Position numbers and translations under genes: made by a program. A stretch of 64,000 bases of DNA from JL08 sp039969355 (lineage in GTDB: Bacteria > Pseudomonadota > Alphaproteobacteria > Rhodobacterales > Rhodobacteraceae): contig JBDVOA010000009.1 in the NCBI GenBank assembly GCA_039969355.1, positions 1 through 64,000 on the forward strand, given 5' to 3'. Numbering within the stretch: the stretch's first letter is position 1; each line of letters begins with the position of its first letter. Shown here piece after piece: positions 23,440 to 32,582 of the stretch. Below the pieces are notes generated by a model that was not told the origin of the DNA, searched no databases, and saw nothing but the letters and a program-made list of their open reading frames with translations.

Positions 23440-25511
23440 TTTCCAACCTCTTCTTCTGTATCATCTGTAGACGCGCGCCCGGCATCGCGCATCCAGCCCG
23501 AAATGGCATTCAAATGGGCATTTTCCGACAAGCCCTCGGGTGTCGTAGCGTAGTTTCTACGCCAATTTGGATGTTGGTCGATAGTGCCCGGAAGGTTCTG
23601 AGTTTCGGTGTTGAATAGTATGTCATCAAGCTGAACTGACACCAACGCTGATGGGCTGCTGGCCAATGCGCCATGCACCGCTACGCTGACATCCTTGTCT
23701 GACGCAGAAACGTGGTCGCCCGCGTAACCATCCTGCCTGGAACCCAATTCGATAATACCCTTTACCTCTGCACGTCGATCGATGCGTGCCTTTGCCGCTG
23801 TTTTTTCAGAAATCCAGCCCAGAGTACGCCACCATTCAATATCTCGCCCTGTGCGAAATCCTTGCAATGTCGGCGTGTCATGGGTCCCGAAACAAGCCAG
23901 AATCTGAGGCTCGTAATCTTCCGGTTGGCGAAAGGCACCCTCCTTGGTCTTTTCATATTGAACAACCGAATAGCCATAGAACCCCTGCGCGCGCATCCGT
24001 GCGCGAAATCCTTCGGGCACCAGCCCAAGATCTTCGCCGATGATGAGCGTGTTGGCCCGCTCGGCCTCAATCCGGATAATTGCAGATAGCGCCTCCATCG
24101 GTTGGGAAACATAACCGCCCGGGCTACCATCATCCGGAATCCAAAAACTGCGATTTAAGCCCAACACGTGATCGATCCGCAAGACTCCGGCATGGCGCAT
24201 GCATGACCTGAGGATCCTTCGATAGGCCGCGTATTTCTGTCCTTTGAGTCTATGGGGCGCAAATGCCGCCAGATCCCAGTTCTGCCCGGCAGGACTGAGA
24301 TGATCCGGCGGCGCACCCACAGAAACGCCCTGCGCTATCGCGTCAGCCTCGCACCAGCTTTCAGCACCTCCGCGACGCGCGCCTACGGCCAGGTCAAGGT
24401 AAAGGCCAAGCGGCATCCCGGAGTGCAAAAGGTTGCTTTGAGTTGATGCAAGCTGCTTGTCGGCCACCCACTGCAACCATCGGTGAAATTCAATTCTGCC
24501 TGCCTTGGATTGGGCAATCTGACGCAATGCAACATTATCGGCAACTCGCAAAAGTGCAGGCCATTGGCGCCAATCCGGACCCTCCTGCTCCGAAATCGCT
24601 TCGTACATAGAAAAAGCTGCAGCCTGCGCATCGGCGATCGGTTCAAAAGAGGCAAATTCTCGTTTCGAGGCACTGTCAGCACCCGTGCAAAATGCAACAA
24701 AAAGCGCTTCAAGTGCCGCATGATGGGCCGTCTTATGCGCCCCATAGTCAATACATTGTCCAGCGTCTTCCTTTAGCGATGGACCAGTTGCTTTCGCGTC
24801 AAACCCGGACGTCCTCGTCAGGCCGGGAATTTGGTCCAACGCAATATGTGAAGTGTTGAGCGCCGACCGACTTGACGGTGAGTAAGGGCTGATCACATCC
24901 TGAGACATGTGACCTAAGGCGTGCAGCGGATTCACCCCCAGAAATCCGCCACCAGCCCGGGACAGGACCGCGCCATACTCGGCCAGATCTCCGAAGTTGC
25001 CCAATCGATTGTTACCGCCCAGTCCATATAGCGCCGCGTTGATGCCCCACAAGCGATCGGTGTTTGCCACCTCATCAATCGAAGGCGCTCTGGGCGGCGC
25101 TGCAATTACCGTTATGGTTTCGCTACGACCTTGCAGAACGACCACCAGATCATAGAGACCCGATGGTATTGCAGGCCGTTCAATCGCGTTGTTTGCGCGC
25201 CCCTGTGCCACGCAGTCGCCTGTTTCTGTGCAAGTCAGGCTCCAGTTTGCATTCTGTCCAAACCCCAGCACATGCGCACAATTGCTTTCAACGATAAGTT
25301 CTTCGGGAAACAAGCGTTCTGCATTGCCATGCACGATATCTTTCAGAACCGCCAAAACCGACAATTCGCTCGACACATCCAAACCGTTTGCACGCAGCAG
25401 GGCCCGTTGCGTGTCAGGTGACGTGGTGTGCACCTGGCCCCCAAGATCTTTGTAAGCCGGAAGAATGCCAAATAGGTCGGCCAGTTTGTTCAAGGCTTCA
25501 GCAGCGGTCAT
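23436..25511 (-). CDS. malQ: 4-alpha-glucanotransferase (amylomaltase)
   Basis: The product has 691 residues of the GH77 family, bacterial MalQ type with an N-terminal extension. Catalytic landmarks are LRIDHVLGLNRSFWIP (Asp nucleophile), IGEDLGLVPEG (Glu acid/base) and CFGTHDTPTL (second Asp). It moves maltosyl or longer chains between glucans in the cytosol and handles the short oligosaccharides left by phosphorylase and debranching enzyme. It overlaps both neighbours by 4 bases, so tight coupling in the operon is likely. Confidence 0.95.
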   Translation of the reverse strand: MTAAEALNKLADLFGILPAYKDLGGQVHTTSPDTQRALLRANGLDVSSELSVLAVLKDIVHGNAERLFPEELIVESNCAHVLGFGQNANWSLTCTETGDCVAQGRANNAIERPAIPSGLYDLVVVLQGRSETITVIAAPPRAPSIDEVANTDRLWGINAALYGLGGNNRLGNFGDLAEYGAVLSRAGGGFLGVNPLHALGHMSQDVISPYSPSSRSALNTSHIALDQIPGLTRTSGFDAKATGPSLKEDAGQCIDYGAHKTAHHAALEALFVAFCTGADSASKREFASFEPIADAQAAAFSMYEAISEQEGPDWRQWPALLRVADNVALRQIAQSKAGRIEFHRWLQWVADKQLASTQSNLLHSGMPLGLYLDLAVGARRGGAESWCEADAIAQGVSVGAPPDHLSPAGQNWDLAAFAPHRLKGQKYAAYRRILRSCMRHAGVLRIDHVLGLNRSFWIPDDGSPGGYVSQPMEALSAIIRIEAERANTLIIGEDLGLVPEGFRARMRAQGFYGYSVVQYEKTKEGAFRQPEDYEPQILACFGTHDTPTLQGFRTGRDIEWWRTLGWISEKTAAKARIDRRAEVKGIIELGSRQDGYAGDHVSASDKDVSVAVHGALASSPSALVSVQLDDILFNTETQNLPGTIDQHPNWRRNYATTPEGLSENAHLNAISGWMRDAGRASTDDTEEEVGK

Positions 25512-27610
25512 TCTCGAGGAAGCTCTTTCGATAAACCAAACACAACGACTGACTGCCCCTGCGCAAGCACTGTATGCTCCGAAATGGGATCACAAAGCCC
25601 AAGTTCCGGATCGGCAGTGTCGATGCAACGCACCCATTTGCGCCCTGCAGGTGCAGCCGGCAATTGTGCGGGTGCCGCGTTTTCATCGCGGTTGAATACG
25701 ACAAAAACCATATCGCTATCAGCGTCATAAGAAGGGGCTTCTGCCGAGCCTCTCAATGTCAGCGACAGACATGACAATCCGGGGTCGCGCCATTGTAATT
25801 TTTGCCCGGAAAGACCTGTCCACTCAACGTCGGGCAAACCGTCTGCCGATCGGTTTGCGCCATGCAGAAAACGGCTTTGGCGCAATACGGGGTGGGACTT
25901 GCGAAAATCGGACAGCTTTTGAACAAACGCTAGCAGGTCAGTGTCCTGTGTTTCCCAATTCAGCCAACCCGTAGCGTTGTCCTGACAATACGCGTTGTTA
26001 TTGCCGTTCTGAGAATTCGAGATTTCGTCGCCAGCGAGTAGCATTGGCGTGCCTTGAGATACAAACAAAGTGGTCAGCATGTTGCGCCGCCGTTTGGCGC
26101 GGTGCGCCCGTATTTCCTCGTCATCGGTATCGCCTTCAACACCACAGTTGTCGCTGTAGTTGGCGTTGTGCCCATCCTGGTTATTCTCGTTATTTGCTTC
26201 GTTGTGGCGATTGTCGAACCGCGTTACGTCGGCAAGCGTAAAGCCATCATGAGAGCTGACAAAATTGACCGATGCCCCGGCCCGACGCCCTGCCCTGTCG
26301 AACCTGTCCGCCGACCCCAGTAGACGCGCACCAAGTTCCTGCGCACTGTGAGCATCTCCACGCCAATACCGCCGAACGGTGTCGCGGTAAGTGTCATTCC
26401 ATTCGCGGAATTCGGGCGGAAACCCACCCAACTGGTAGCCACCTGGACCGATATCCCATGGTTCCGCAATCAGCTGGGCGCCGGCTAGCACCGGGTCCTG
26501 CCTCAGCGCATCAAAGAACCCTCCGTTGGGATCAAATCCATGATCTTCTCGACCCAACGTTGTCGCCAGATCAAAGCGAAACCCATCAACGCCCATGGAC
26601 TGAACCCAGAACCGAAGACTGTCCATCACCATTCGCAGGACGTAGGGGTGGGATATGTTTAACGTATTGCCGCAGCCTGTGTCATTGACGTAGTAGCGTG
26701 GCTGCCCAGCAATCAAACGGTAATAGGACGCATTATCCAAGCCGCGATAGCACAATGTGGCGCCCCGGTGGTCGCCTTCCGCAGTGTGGTTGTAAACCAC
26801 ATCCAGAATGACCGAGATACCAGCGGCCTTTAACTTGCTGACCATTGCACGAAAACCGTGCAGTCCGGCGGGTCCGAAATACCGGGGTTCGGGTGCAAAA
26901 AAACTTATCGAATTGTATCCCCAATAGTTGCGCAACCCCTGCGCGCGCAAGAACTGGTCATCGATGAAACCATTGACCGGTAATAGCTCAACAGTGGACA
27001 CCCCCAGATTTTGAAGGTGCTCAATCATCGCATCGGACGCCAGGCCTTCGTATGTACCGCGCAACTGTTCCGGGACGCGAGGGTGTGTCTGCGTCAAACC
27101 TTTGACGTGGGCCTCATAAATCAGGTCGCTGGCAGTTTTCGCGCCAAAAACGGTGTCGTTTGGGGTAAGTATGTCCGGCTCGGAAATAACCGATTTTGGC
27201 ACAAATGGCGCGCTGTCCTGTGTATCAAACGACAAATCCCCATCGGGTGAACCTTTGTCGTACCCCAATGCCTTTTCCAGGTCCTTCCACGTTCCATGGA
27301 GTTCGCGGGTGTATGGATCCATCAGAAGTTTATTTGCGTTGAAACGATGCCCTTGTTCCGGCGCATACGTACCATGCGCGCGATAACCATAACGGGTTCC
27401 AACCGGAAGCCCGGGCACATACCCATGCCAGACGGGGCCGGATTTTTCCGGCAAAGTGATTTGGGCAGTTTCCTTAGAGCCATCGGAACCAAACAAGCAA
27501 AGATCAATTCTGGCCGCATGTTCAGAAAACACTGCGAAATTTACGCCGTCGCCATCGTGTCGCGCACCAAAATGATGCGGTGTCCCGGATGTTATTTCGT
27601 GATTTGCCAT
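25508..27610 (-). CDS. glgX: Glycogen debranching enzyme
   Basis: The product has 700 residues, GH13 isoamylase/GlgX type. It has an N-terminal CBM48-like domain (HHFGARHDGDGVNFAVFSEHA) and then the catalytic barrel with VVYNHTAEGD, the nucleophile site DGFRFDLATTLG, LIAEPWDIGPGGYQ (acid) and FVSSHDGFTLAD. It cleaves alpha-1,6 branches of the limit dextrin formed by GlgP. It overlaps malQ by 4 bases and its ATG overlaps the last base of glgA. Confidence 0.96.
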   Translation of the reverse strand: MANHEITSGTPHHFGARHDGDGVNFAVFSEHAARIDLCLFGSDGSKETAQITLPEKSGPVWHGYVPGLPVGTRYGYRAHGTYAPEQGHRFNANKLLMDPYTRELHGTWKDLEKALGYDKGSPDGDLSFDTQDSAPFVPKSVISEPDILTPNDTVFGAKTASDLIYEAHVKGLTQTHPRVPEQLRGTYEGLASDAMIEHLQNLGVSTVELLPVNGFIDDQFLRAQGLRNYWGYNSISFFAPEPRYFGPAGLHGFRAMVSKLKAAGISVILDVVYNHTAEGDHRGATLCYRGLDNASYYRLIAGQPRYYVNDTGCGNTLNISHPYVLRMVMDSLRFWVQSMGVDGFRFDLATTLGREDHGFDPNGGFFDALRQDPVLAGAQLIAEPWDIGPGGYQLGGFPPEFREWNDTYRDTVRRYWRGDAHSAQELGARLLGSADRFDRAGRRAGASVNFVSSHDGFTLADVTRFDNRHNEANNENNQDGHNANYSDNCGVEGDTDDEEIRAHRAKRRRNMLTTLFVSQGTPMLLAGDEISNSQNGNNNAYCQDNATGWLNWETQDTDLLAFVQKLSDFRKSHPVLRQSRFLHGANRSADGLPDVEWTGLSGQKLQWRDPGLSCLSLTLRGSAEAPSYDADSDMVFVVFNRDENAAPAQLPAAPAGRKWVRCIDTADPELGLCDPISEHTVLAQGQSVVVFGLSKELPRE

Positions 27611-29064
27611 CAGGCGGCGGTTTCAGACGCGGAAATCGCGCGTCGGTAAAGCGACATGTAGGTTGAGGCAGAGCCATCCCATCCAACCGGGTGGCGCATT
27701 GCGCGGCGCATCATTGCTGCCCAGTTTTTTTGATCTTTGAACAAGGTACAGGTTCGGCTGATTGCTTGGCCCAACGACAAAGCATTGATCGGGGAAAACT
27801 GCACCCCAGTGGCACAGCCTGCGCTCAGGGCTGCTTCGTTCGCGTCAATCACAGTATCGGCCAATCCGCCGGTGCGCGCGACAACTGGAATTGTGCCATA
27901 ACGCAACCCATAAAGCTGGGTGAGACCACAAGGTTCAAACCGTGACGGGATCAGGATCGCGTCGCTTCCGCCTTGCATCAAATGCGACAGACCTTCATCA
28001 TAACCGATGATAACGCCAACGGATCCCGCAAAGTCCCGCGCCGTCTGAATAAGAGCACGTTCCAGATCTTTTTCACCCGATCCAAGCAATGCCAGACGGC
28101 CACCCTGCCCAACGAGTCCCGGTAAACATTCAAGCAACAGGTCAAGCCCCTTTTGAGTGGTCAACCGACTGACAACGCAGAACAAGGGCGCATCCGGATT
28201 GGGCATCAGCGCAAAGCGGGATTCGACTTCGGCGCGGTTTTTTGCCTTTTGTTTTAGCGAACGGGCCGTGAAGGTCGCGGCCAGTTCAGGGTCTGTCGCG
28301 GGATCCCAGACATCCAGATCGATCCCGTTCAGAATACCCGTCAAATCGCCCTGCCTGGCACTTAGCAATCCTTCAAGACCCATTCCAAAATCGGGGGATA
28401 CTAATTCTCGCGCATAGGTCGGACTTACGGTGGTGATTTGGTCTGCCAAGGCAATACCTGCTTTGAGAAATCCAAGCTGGCCGAAATACTCAACGCCATC
28501 CGGGATAAAGAGGTGATCTTTCAATCCAAGCTCTTTCATTACGGAAGCATCAAATAACCCCTGAAAAGCAATGTTGTGGATCGTCAAAACCACTGGCGAC
28601 GCAGGTTTTCCATCCTGTTCCAGATAGGCTGACACAAGCCCGCCCTGCCAATCATGCGCATTCACCAGATCAGGACACCAACCGTCCAACGCGCCCTGAG
28701 CAATCCGCGCGCCAATTTGTGAAAGAGCTCCAAATCGCAAGTGGTTATCTTCCCAGTCATCGCCACTGGCATTCAGGTAAATGCTTCCCGGACGGTCAAA
28801 CAAATGGGGTGCGTCCAGTAATAGCAGATTCAATCCCTCGGCCCTAACCGACAACAGCCGCGCAGGTCCGCCAAACAGATCAGTGAATGACATCACTGCG
28901 GTGGCATCAGCGACTTGTTCTGACAGTGCAGGGTAAGCTGGGATAAGAATACGCACATCCGCGCCCAATACGCAGAGCGCTTTGGGGACAGCACCGATGA
29001 CATCCGCCAGCCCGCCAGTCTTTACAAATGGCGCACACTCAGAGGCGACAAAAAGCAGTTTCAC
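27610..29064 (-). CDS. glgA: Glycogen synthase (ADP-glucose)
   Basis: The product has 484 residues, GT5 family. The N-terminal ADP-glucose site KTGGLADVIGAVP (Lys15) is intact. The C-terminal domain has SRLTTQKGLDLL and PSRFEPCGLTQLYGLRYGT, with the catalytic Glu in the ExxGLTQ-type motif. It extends alpha-1,4 chains from ADP-glucose. It begins directly after glgC with no gap, so the two are certainly cotranscribed. Confidence 0.97.
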   Translation of the reverse strand: MKLLFVASECAPFVKTGGLADVIGAVPKALCVLGADVRILIPAYPALSEQVADATAVMSFTDLFGGPARLLSVRAEGLNLLLLDAPHLFDRPGSIYLNASGDDWEDNHLRFGALSQIGARIAQGALDGWCPDLVNAHDWQGGLVSAYLEQDGKPASPVVLTIHNIAFQGLFDASVMKELGLKDHLFIPDGVEYFGQLGFLKAGIALADQITTVSPTYARELVSPDFGMGLEGLLSARQGDLTGILNGIDLDVWDPATDPELAATFTARSLKQKAKNRAEVESRFALMPNPDAPLFCVVSRLTTQKGLDLLLECLPGLVGQGGRLALLGSGEKDLERALIQTARDFAGSVGVIIGYDEGLSHLMQGGSDAILIPSRFEPCGLTQLYGLRYGTIPVVARTGGLADTVIDANEAALSAGCATGVQFSPINALSLGQAISRTCTLFKDQKNWAAMMRRAMRHPVGWDGSASTYMSLYRRAISASETAA

Positions 29065-30324
29065 TTATGTATCCAACGCATCAATCATCGGTTGCGTGAT
29101 CAGGCAAACCCCACCATCGGTTCGGCGAAAGCGCTTAGCGTCTTCCTCAGGATCTTCACCCACGATTAATCCGGCCGGGATGACTACCCCACGATCTATG
29201 ACCACATTTTTCAGCCGCGCGCGGCGGTTGATTTCCACATAGGGCATCGCCACAACACCCTCCAACTGTGAGAAGGAATGCGTGCGCACGCCGGTGAACA
29301 TCAGGCATCTTTCCAGACTGGAGCCCGAAATGATGCACCCTCCCGACACCATTGATGAAACGGCGTGGCCGCGCCGCCCTTCTTCGTTGTGAATAAACTT
29401 GGCAGGGGCAGTCAATTCCGAATAGGTCCAGATCGGCCATTCGTTTGCGTATAGATCAAGTTCTGGCAGGAAATCAGTCAGATCAACGTTGGCCTGCCAA
29501 AATGCATCGACGGTTCCGACATCGCGCCAATACGCTTTTTTTTCATTGCCGCTACGGACACAAGACCGACTAAACGGATGCGCGATTGCTTTTCCGTTCT
29601 TAACTACATCCGGGATCAGGTCACTGCCAAAGTCATTGCTCGAACTGTCATCAGTCGCATCCTTGCGCAGAAGTTCGAATAGGAACTCGGTCTCGAAGAC
29701 ATATATCCCCATGCTTGCAAGCGCGGTATCCGGGTTTCCCGGCATGGCGGGAGGATCAGAAGGTTTTTCAACGAATTCCAGAATACGGTCCTCGGTGTCG
29801 ACCTTCATAACACCGAAGCCCGAGGCTTCCATCCGAGGTACTTCGATACAGCCAACAGTAACGTCCGCGCGGCTCTCGACATGGTGCTGGATCATTTTCG
29901 AGTAATCTTGCTTGTAGATATGATCTCCTGCAAGGATCACAATATATTTGGGGCCATAACCCTCGATAATATCAATGTTTTGTGTAACGGCATCAGCGGT
30001 GCCTTTGTACCAGTTTTCCTGATCAAGTCGTTGAGAAGCAGGCAGAATATCCAGAGATTCATTGCGTTCTGCCCGAAAGAAACTCCACCCCCGTTGCAGA
30101 TGCCGGATTAAACTGTGCGCTTTATACTGGGTGGCCACGCCAATGCGTCGAATGCCGGAGTTGACAGCGTTGGACAACGCAAAATCGATGATGCGGCTTT
30201 TGCCACCAAAATACATCGCCGGTTTGGCGCGCCGGTCGGTCAATTCGTACAATCGGCTTCCTCGCCCGCCCGCAAGAACGAACGCCATCGATTGTTGTGC
30301 AAGCCGCTGGGACTCTCTGTCCAT
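29065..30324 (-). CDS. glgC: Glucose-1-phosphate adenylyltransferase
   Basis: The product has 419 residues. The start has a strong ribosome site (GGAGG). The nucleotide-binding motif AGGRGSRLYELT, the RAKPAMYFGGKSRIIDF stretch and the later GSGSIV-like left-handed beta-helix (residues about 300-410) are as expected for GlgC. It makes ADP-glucose and is the control step of glycogen synthesis, usually through allosteric activators such as fructose-6-phosphate or pyruvate in this group. It lies 43 bases from glgB. Confidence 0.97.
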   Translation of the reverse strand: MDRESQRLAQQSMAFVLAGGRGSRLYELTDRRAKPAMYFGGKSRIIDFALSNAVNSGIRRIGVATQYKAHSLIRHLQRGWSFFRAERNESLDILPASQRLDQENWYKGTADAVTQNIDIIEGYGPKYIVILAGDHIYKQDYSKMIQHHVESRADVTVGCIEVPRMEASGFGVMKVDTEDRILEFVEKPSDPPAMPGNPDTALASMGIYVFETEFLFELLRKDATDDSSSNDFGSDLIPDVVKNGKAIAHPFSRSCVRSGNEKKAYWRDVGTVDAFWQANVDLTDFLPELDLYANEWPIWTYSELTAPAKFIHNEEGRRGHAVSSMVSGGCIISGSSLERCLMFTGVRTHSFSQLEGVVAMPYVEINRRARLKNVVIDRGVVIPAGLIVGEDPEEDAKRFRRTDGGVCLITQPMIDALDT

Positions 30325-30367
30325 AATGTAACCTCCGCTTCAAAGTCAGTACTTGCCGACAATAGGT

Positions 30368-32554
30368 TCAAGTTCCGTCCAGTTTTAATATGAGTGTCGA
30401 TAATGGTGGCAACGTCAAAGCCAGAGAATGCGCGCGCCCCGATGCCGCGATGGGTTCACTGTCTTTTGCACCAAGATTCCCTCGCCCATCTCCGCCGTAT
30501 ATCTTGGCGTCGGTATTGAGCATCTCAATCCAGCGACCAGGCTGAGGTACGCCGATCCGGCGTCCGTTGCGTTCAACCGGTGTCATATTGCAAACCACCA
30601 TAACCGGCGCTTCGCCATCGTCGCCATGTCTGATCCAGGCAAACAAAGAGTCCTCCGACGCATTCTCTTCGATCCATTCAAAACCATCAGAACTGCAATC
30701 CCTTTTGTGCAGTGCAGGAGTTGCGCGATAGACCGTGTTCAGATCACGCACCAACGTTTGCACCCCCCTGTGCTGAGCATTTTCCAGCAGATGCCAATCA
30801 AGGCTGGCCGCATGGTTCCATTCACGGCCCTGCGCAAATTCACAGCCCATGAACAAAAGCTTCTTACCCGGATGCCCCCACATGAACCCATAATAGGCCC
30901 GCAGGTTGGCAAATTTGTCTGCGCCCGCCCCCGGCATCTTATCCAGAAGCGACCCCTTGCCATGAACCACCTCGTCATGGCTGAGTGGCAAAACGAAGTT
31001 TTCAGAAAAGGCGTAATGCAACCCAAACGTGATCTTACTGTGGTGATATTTTCGATTGATGGGATCCTCTGACATATACGACAATGTGTCGTTCATCCAT
31101 CCCATGTTCCACTTGAAGCCAAAACCCAAACCGCCGGTGTCGGTCATACCCGTAACTCCGGGGAACGCCGTCGATTCTTCGGCGACTGTCATTACTCCCG
31201 GTAGTTGACCATAGCAGATTTCGTTGACACGCTGCAGGAAAGAGATCGCCTCCAGATTTTCCCGACCGCCATGTTCATTGGGGATCCATTCACCTTCTTT
31301 GCGCGAATAATCCCGGTAGAGCATGGACGCCACCGCATCAACGCGCAATCCGTCGACGTGGTGTTCGTTCAGCCAATAAAGCGCGTTGGCCGTGAGATAG
31401 TTCGAGACCTCGCGCCGACCGTAATTATATACCAACGTATTCCAGTCCGGGTGGAAACCTTCTTTGCGGTCTGCATGTTCGTAAAGCGGCGTTCCGTCAA
31501 ACTTCCCCAGCCCGTGAACATCTTCTGGAAAATGTCCGGGCACCCAATCCAGTATCAAACCAATATCAGCGGCGTGGCATGCCTCAACAAAGGCACGGAA
31601 TTCTTCCAACGTTCCTTGCCGGATGGTGGGGGCATAAAGTCCGATGGGCTGATAGCCCCATGATCCGTCGAACGGAAACTCTGAAACCGGCATCAATTCG
31701 ATGTGGGTAAAACCCATATCTTTGGCGTATTTGACGAGATGATTGGCACATTCGATATAAGACATCTGCCGATCACCATCTTCGGGGACGCGGCGCCAGG
31801 ACCCCAGATGAACCTCGTAAATCGAAATTGGCTGATCAGTGCGATGCATTGCGTCGCGTTTGGTCATCCATGCCTTATCCACCCAGTTGTGACCGTCAAG
31901 TCTGCGTACCACACTGGCGGTCTTGGGCGGATGCTCGGACCCAAAACCAAAAGGGTCCGCCTTGAGCGGCAGGACATTTCCGCGCTGATCATGAAGTTGG
32001 TATTTATACGTCTCCCCATCGCCCAAACCGGGCATGAAAATCTCCCAGACGCCAGTTTGCCCCCGCTTGCGCATCCCGTTGCGCCGCCCGTCCCAGCCGT
32101 TGAAATCCCCAACGATCGATACGCGCTGGGCATTAGGTGCCCAGACCGCAAAACGCGTCCCTTCGATACCTTCATGCGATATAACGTGCGCCCCGAGCAC
32201 CTTCCAAAGCTCAAGATGCGCGCCTTCACCGATCAGATGTTCGTCAAGTTCCCCAAAGACCGGTCCAAACCGATAGGGATCACCCTGAACCCAAGAGTCC
32301 ACGCCCTTGGTGAGTCTGAATTGATATGCAAACCGTTTCTTTCGCCGCGTCGCCTTGCCGTCAAATAAACCACCACCCCGCGACGTGAGATCGGCAATCT
32401 TGCGTCCGGTTTTTTGGTCGGTAACTTCAACCGTGTCCACGTCTGGAAAAAACGCCCGGACGGTCAGCTTTCCGTCCTCCTCATGCAGCCCAAGAACAGA
32501 GAATGGGTCTGCGTGCGTTCCGGCGACGATGCGATCTAGGTCATCCTGATGCAT
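30368..32554 (-). CDS. glgB: 1,4-alpha-glucan branching enzyme
   Basis: The product has 728 residues, GH13 with two N-terminal beta domains (long-form GlgB). The catalytic barrel has WVPGHFPED, the nucleophile site GLRVDAVASMLYRDYSR, the acid in MTVAEESTAFPGVT and LPLSHDEVVHGKGSL. It cuts alpha-1,4 chains and rejoins them as alpha-1,6 branches. It lies 28 bases after glgP and should share its promoter. Confidence 0.97.
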   Translation of the reverse strand: MHQDDLDRIVAGTHADPFSVLGLHEEDGKLTVRAFFPDVDTVEVTDQKTGRKIADLTSRGGGLFDGKATRRKKRFAYQFRLTKGVDSWVQGDPYRFGPVFGELDEHLIGEGAHLELWKVLGAHVISHEGIEGTRFAVWAPNAQRVSIVGDFNGWDGRRNGMRKRGQTGVWEIFMPGLGDGETYKYQLHDQRGNVLPLKADPFGFGSEHPPKTASVVRRLDGHNWVDKAWMTKRDAMHRTDQPISIYEVHLGSWRRVPEDGDRQMSYIECANHLVKYAKDMGFTHIELMPVSEFPFDGSWGYQPIGLYAPTIRQGTLEEFRAFVEACHAADIGLILDWVPGHFPEDVHGLGKFDGTPLYEHADRKEGFHPDWNTLVYNYGRREVSNYLTANALYWLNEHHVDGLRVDAVASMLYRDYSRKEGEWIPNEHGGRENLEAISFLQRVNEICYGQLPGVMTVAEESTAFPGVTGMTDTGGLGFGFKWNMGWMNDTLSYMSEDPINRKYHHSKITFGLHYAFSENFVLPLSHDEVVHGKGSLLDKMPGAGADKFANLRAYYGFMWGHPGKKLLFMGCEFAQGREWNHAASLDWHLLENAQHRGVQTLVRDLNTVYRATPALHKRDCSSDGFEWIEENASEDSLFAWIRHGDDGEAPVMVVCNMTPVERNGRRIGVPQPGRWIEMLNTDAKIYGGDGRGNLGAKDSEPIAASGRAHSLALTLPPLSTLILKLDGT

Positions 32555-32582
32555 TTTTCTCTCAGTTTCCGGCTGCGGCAGC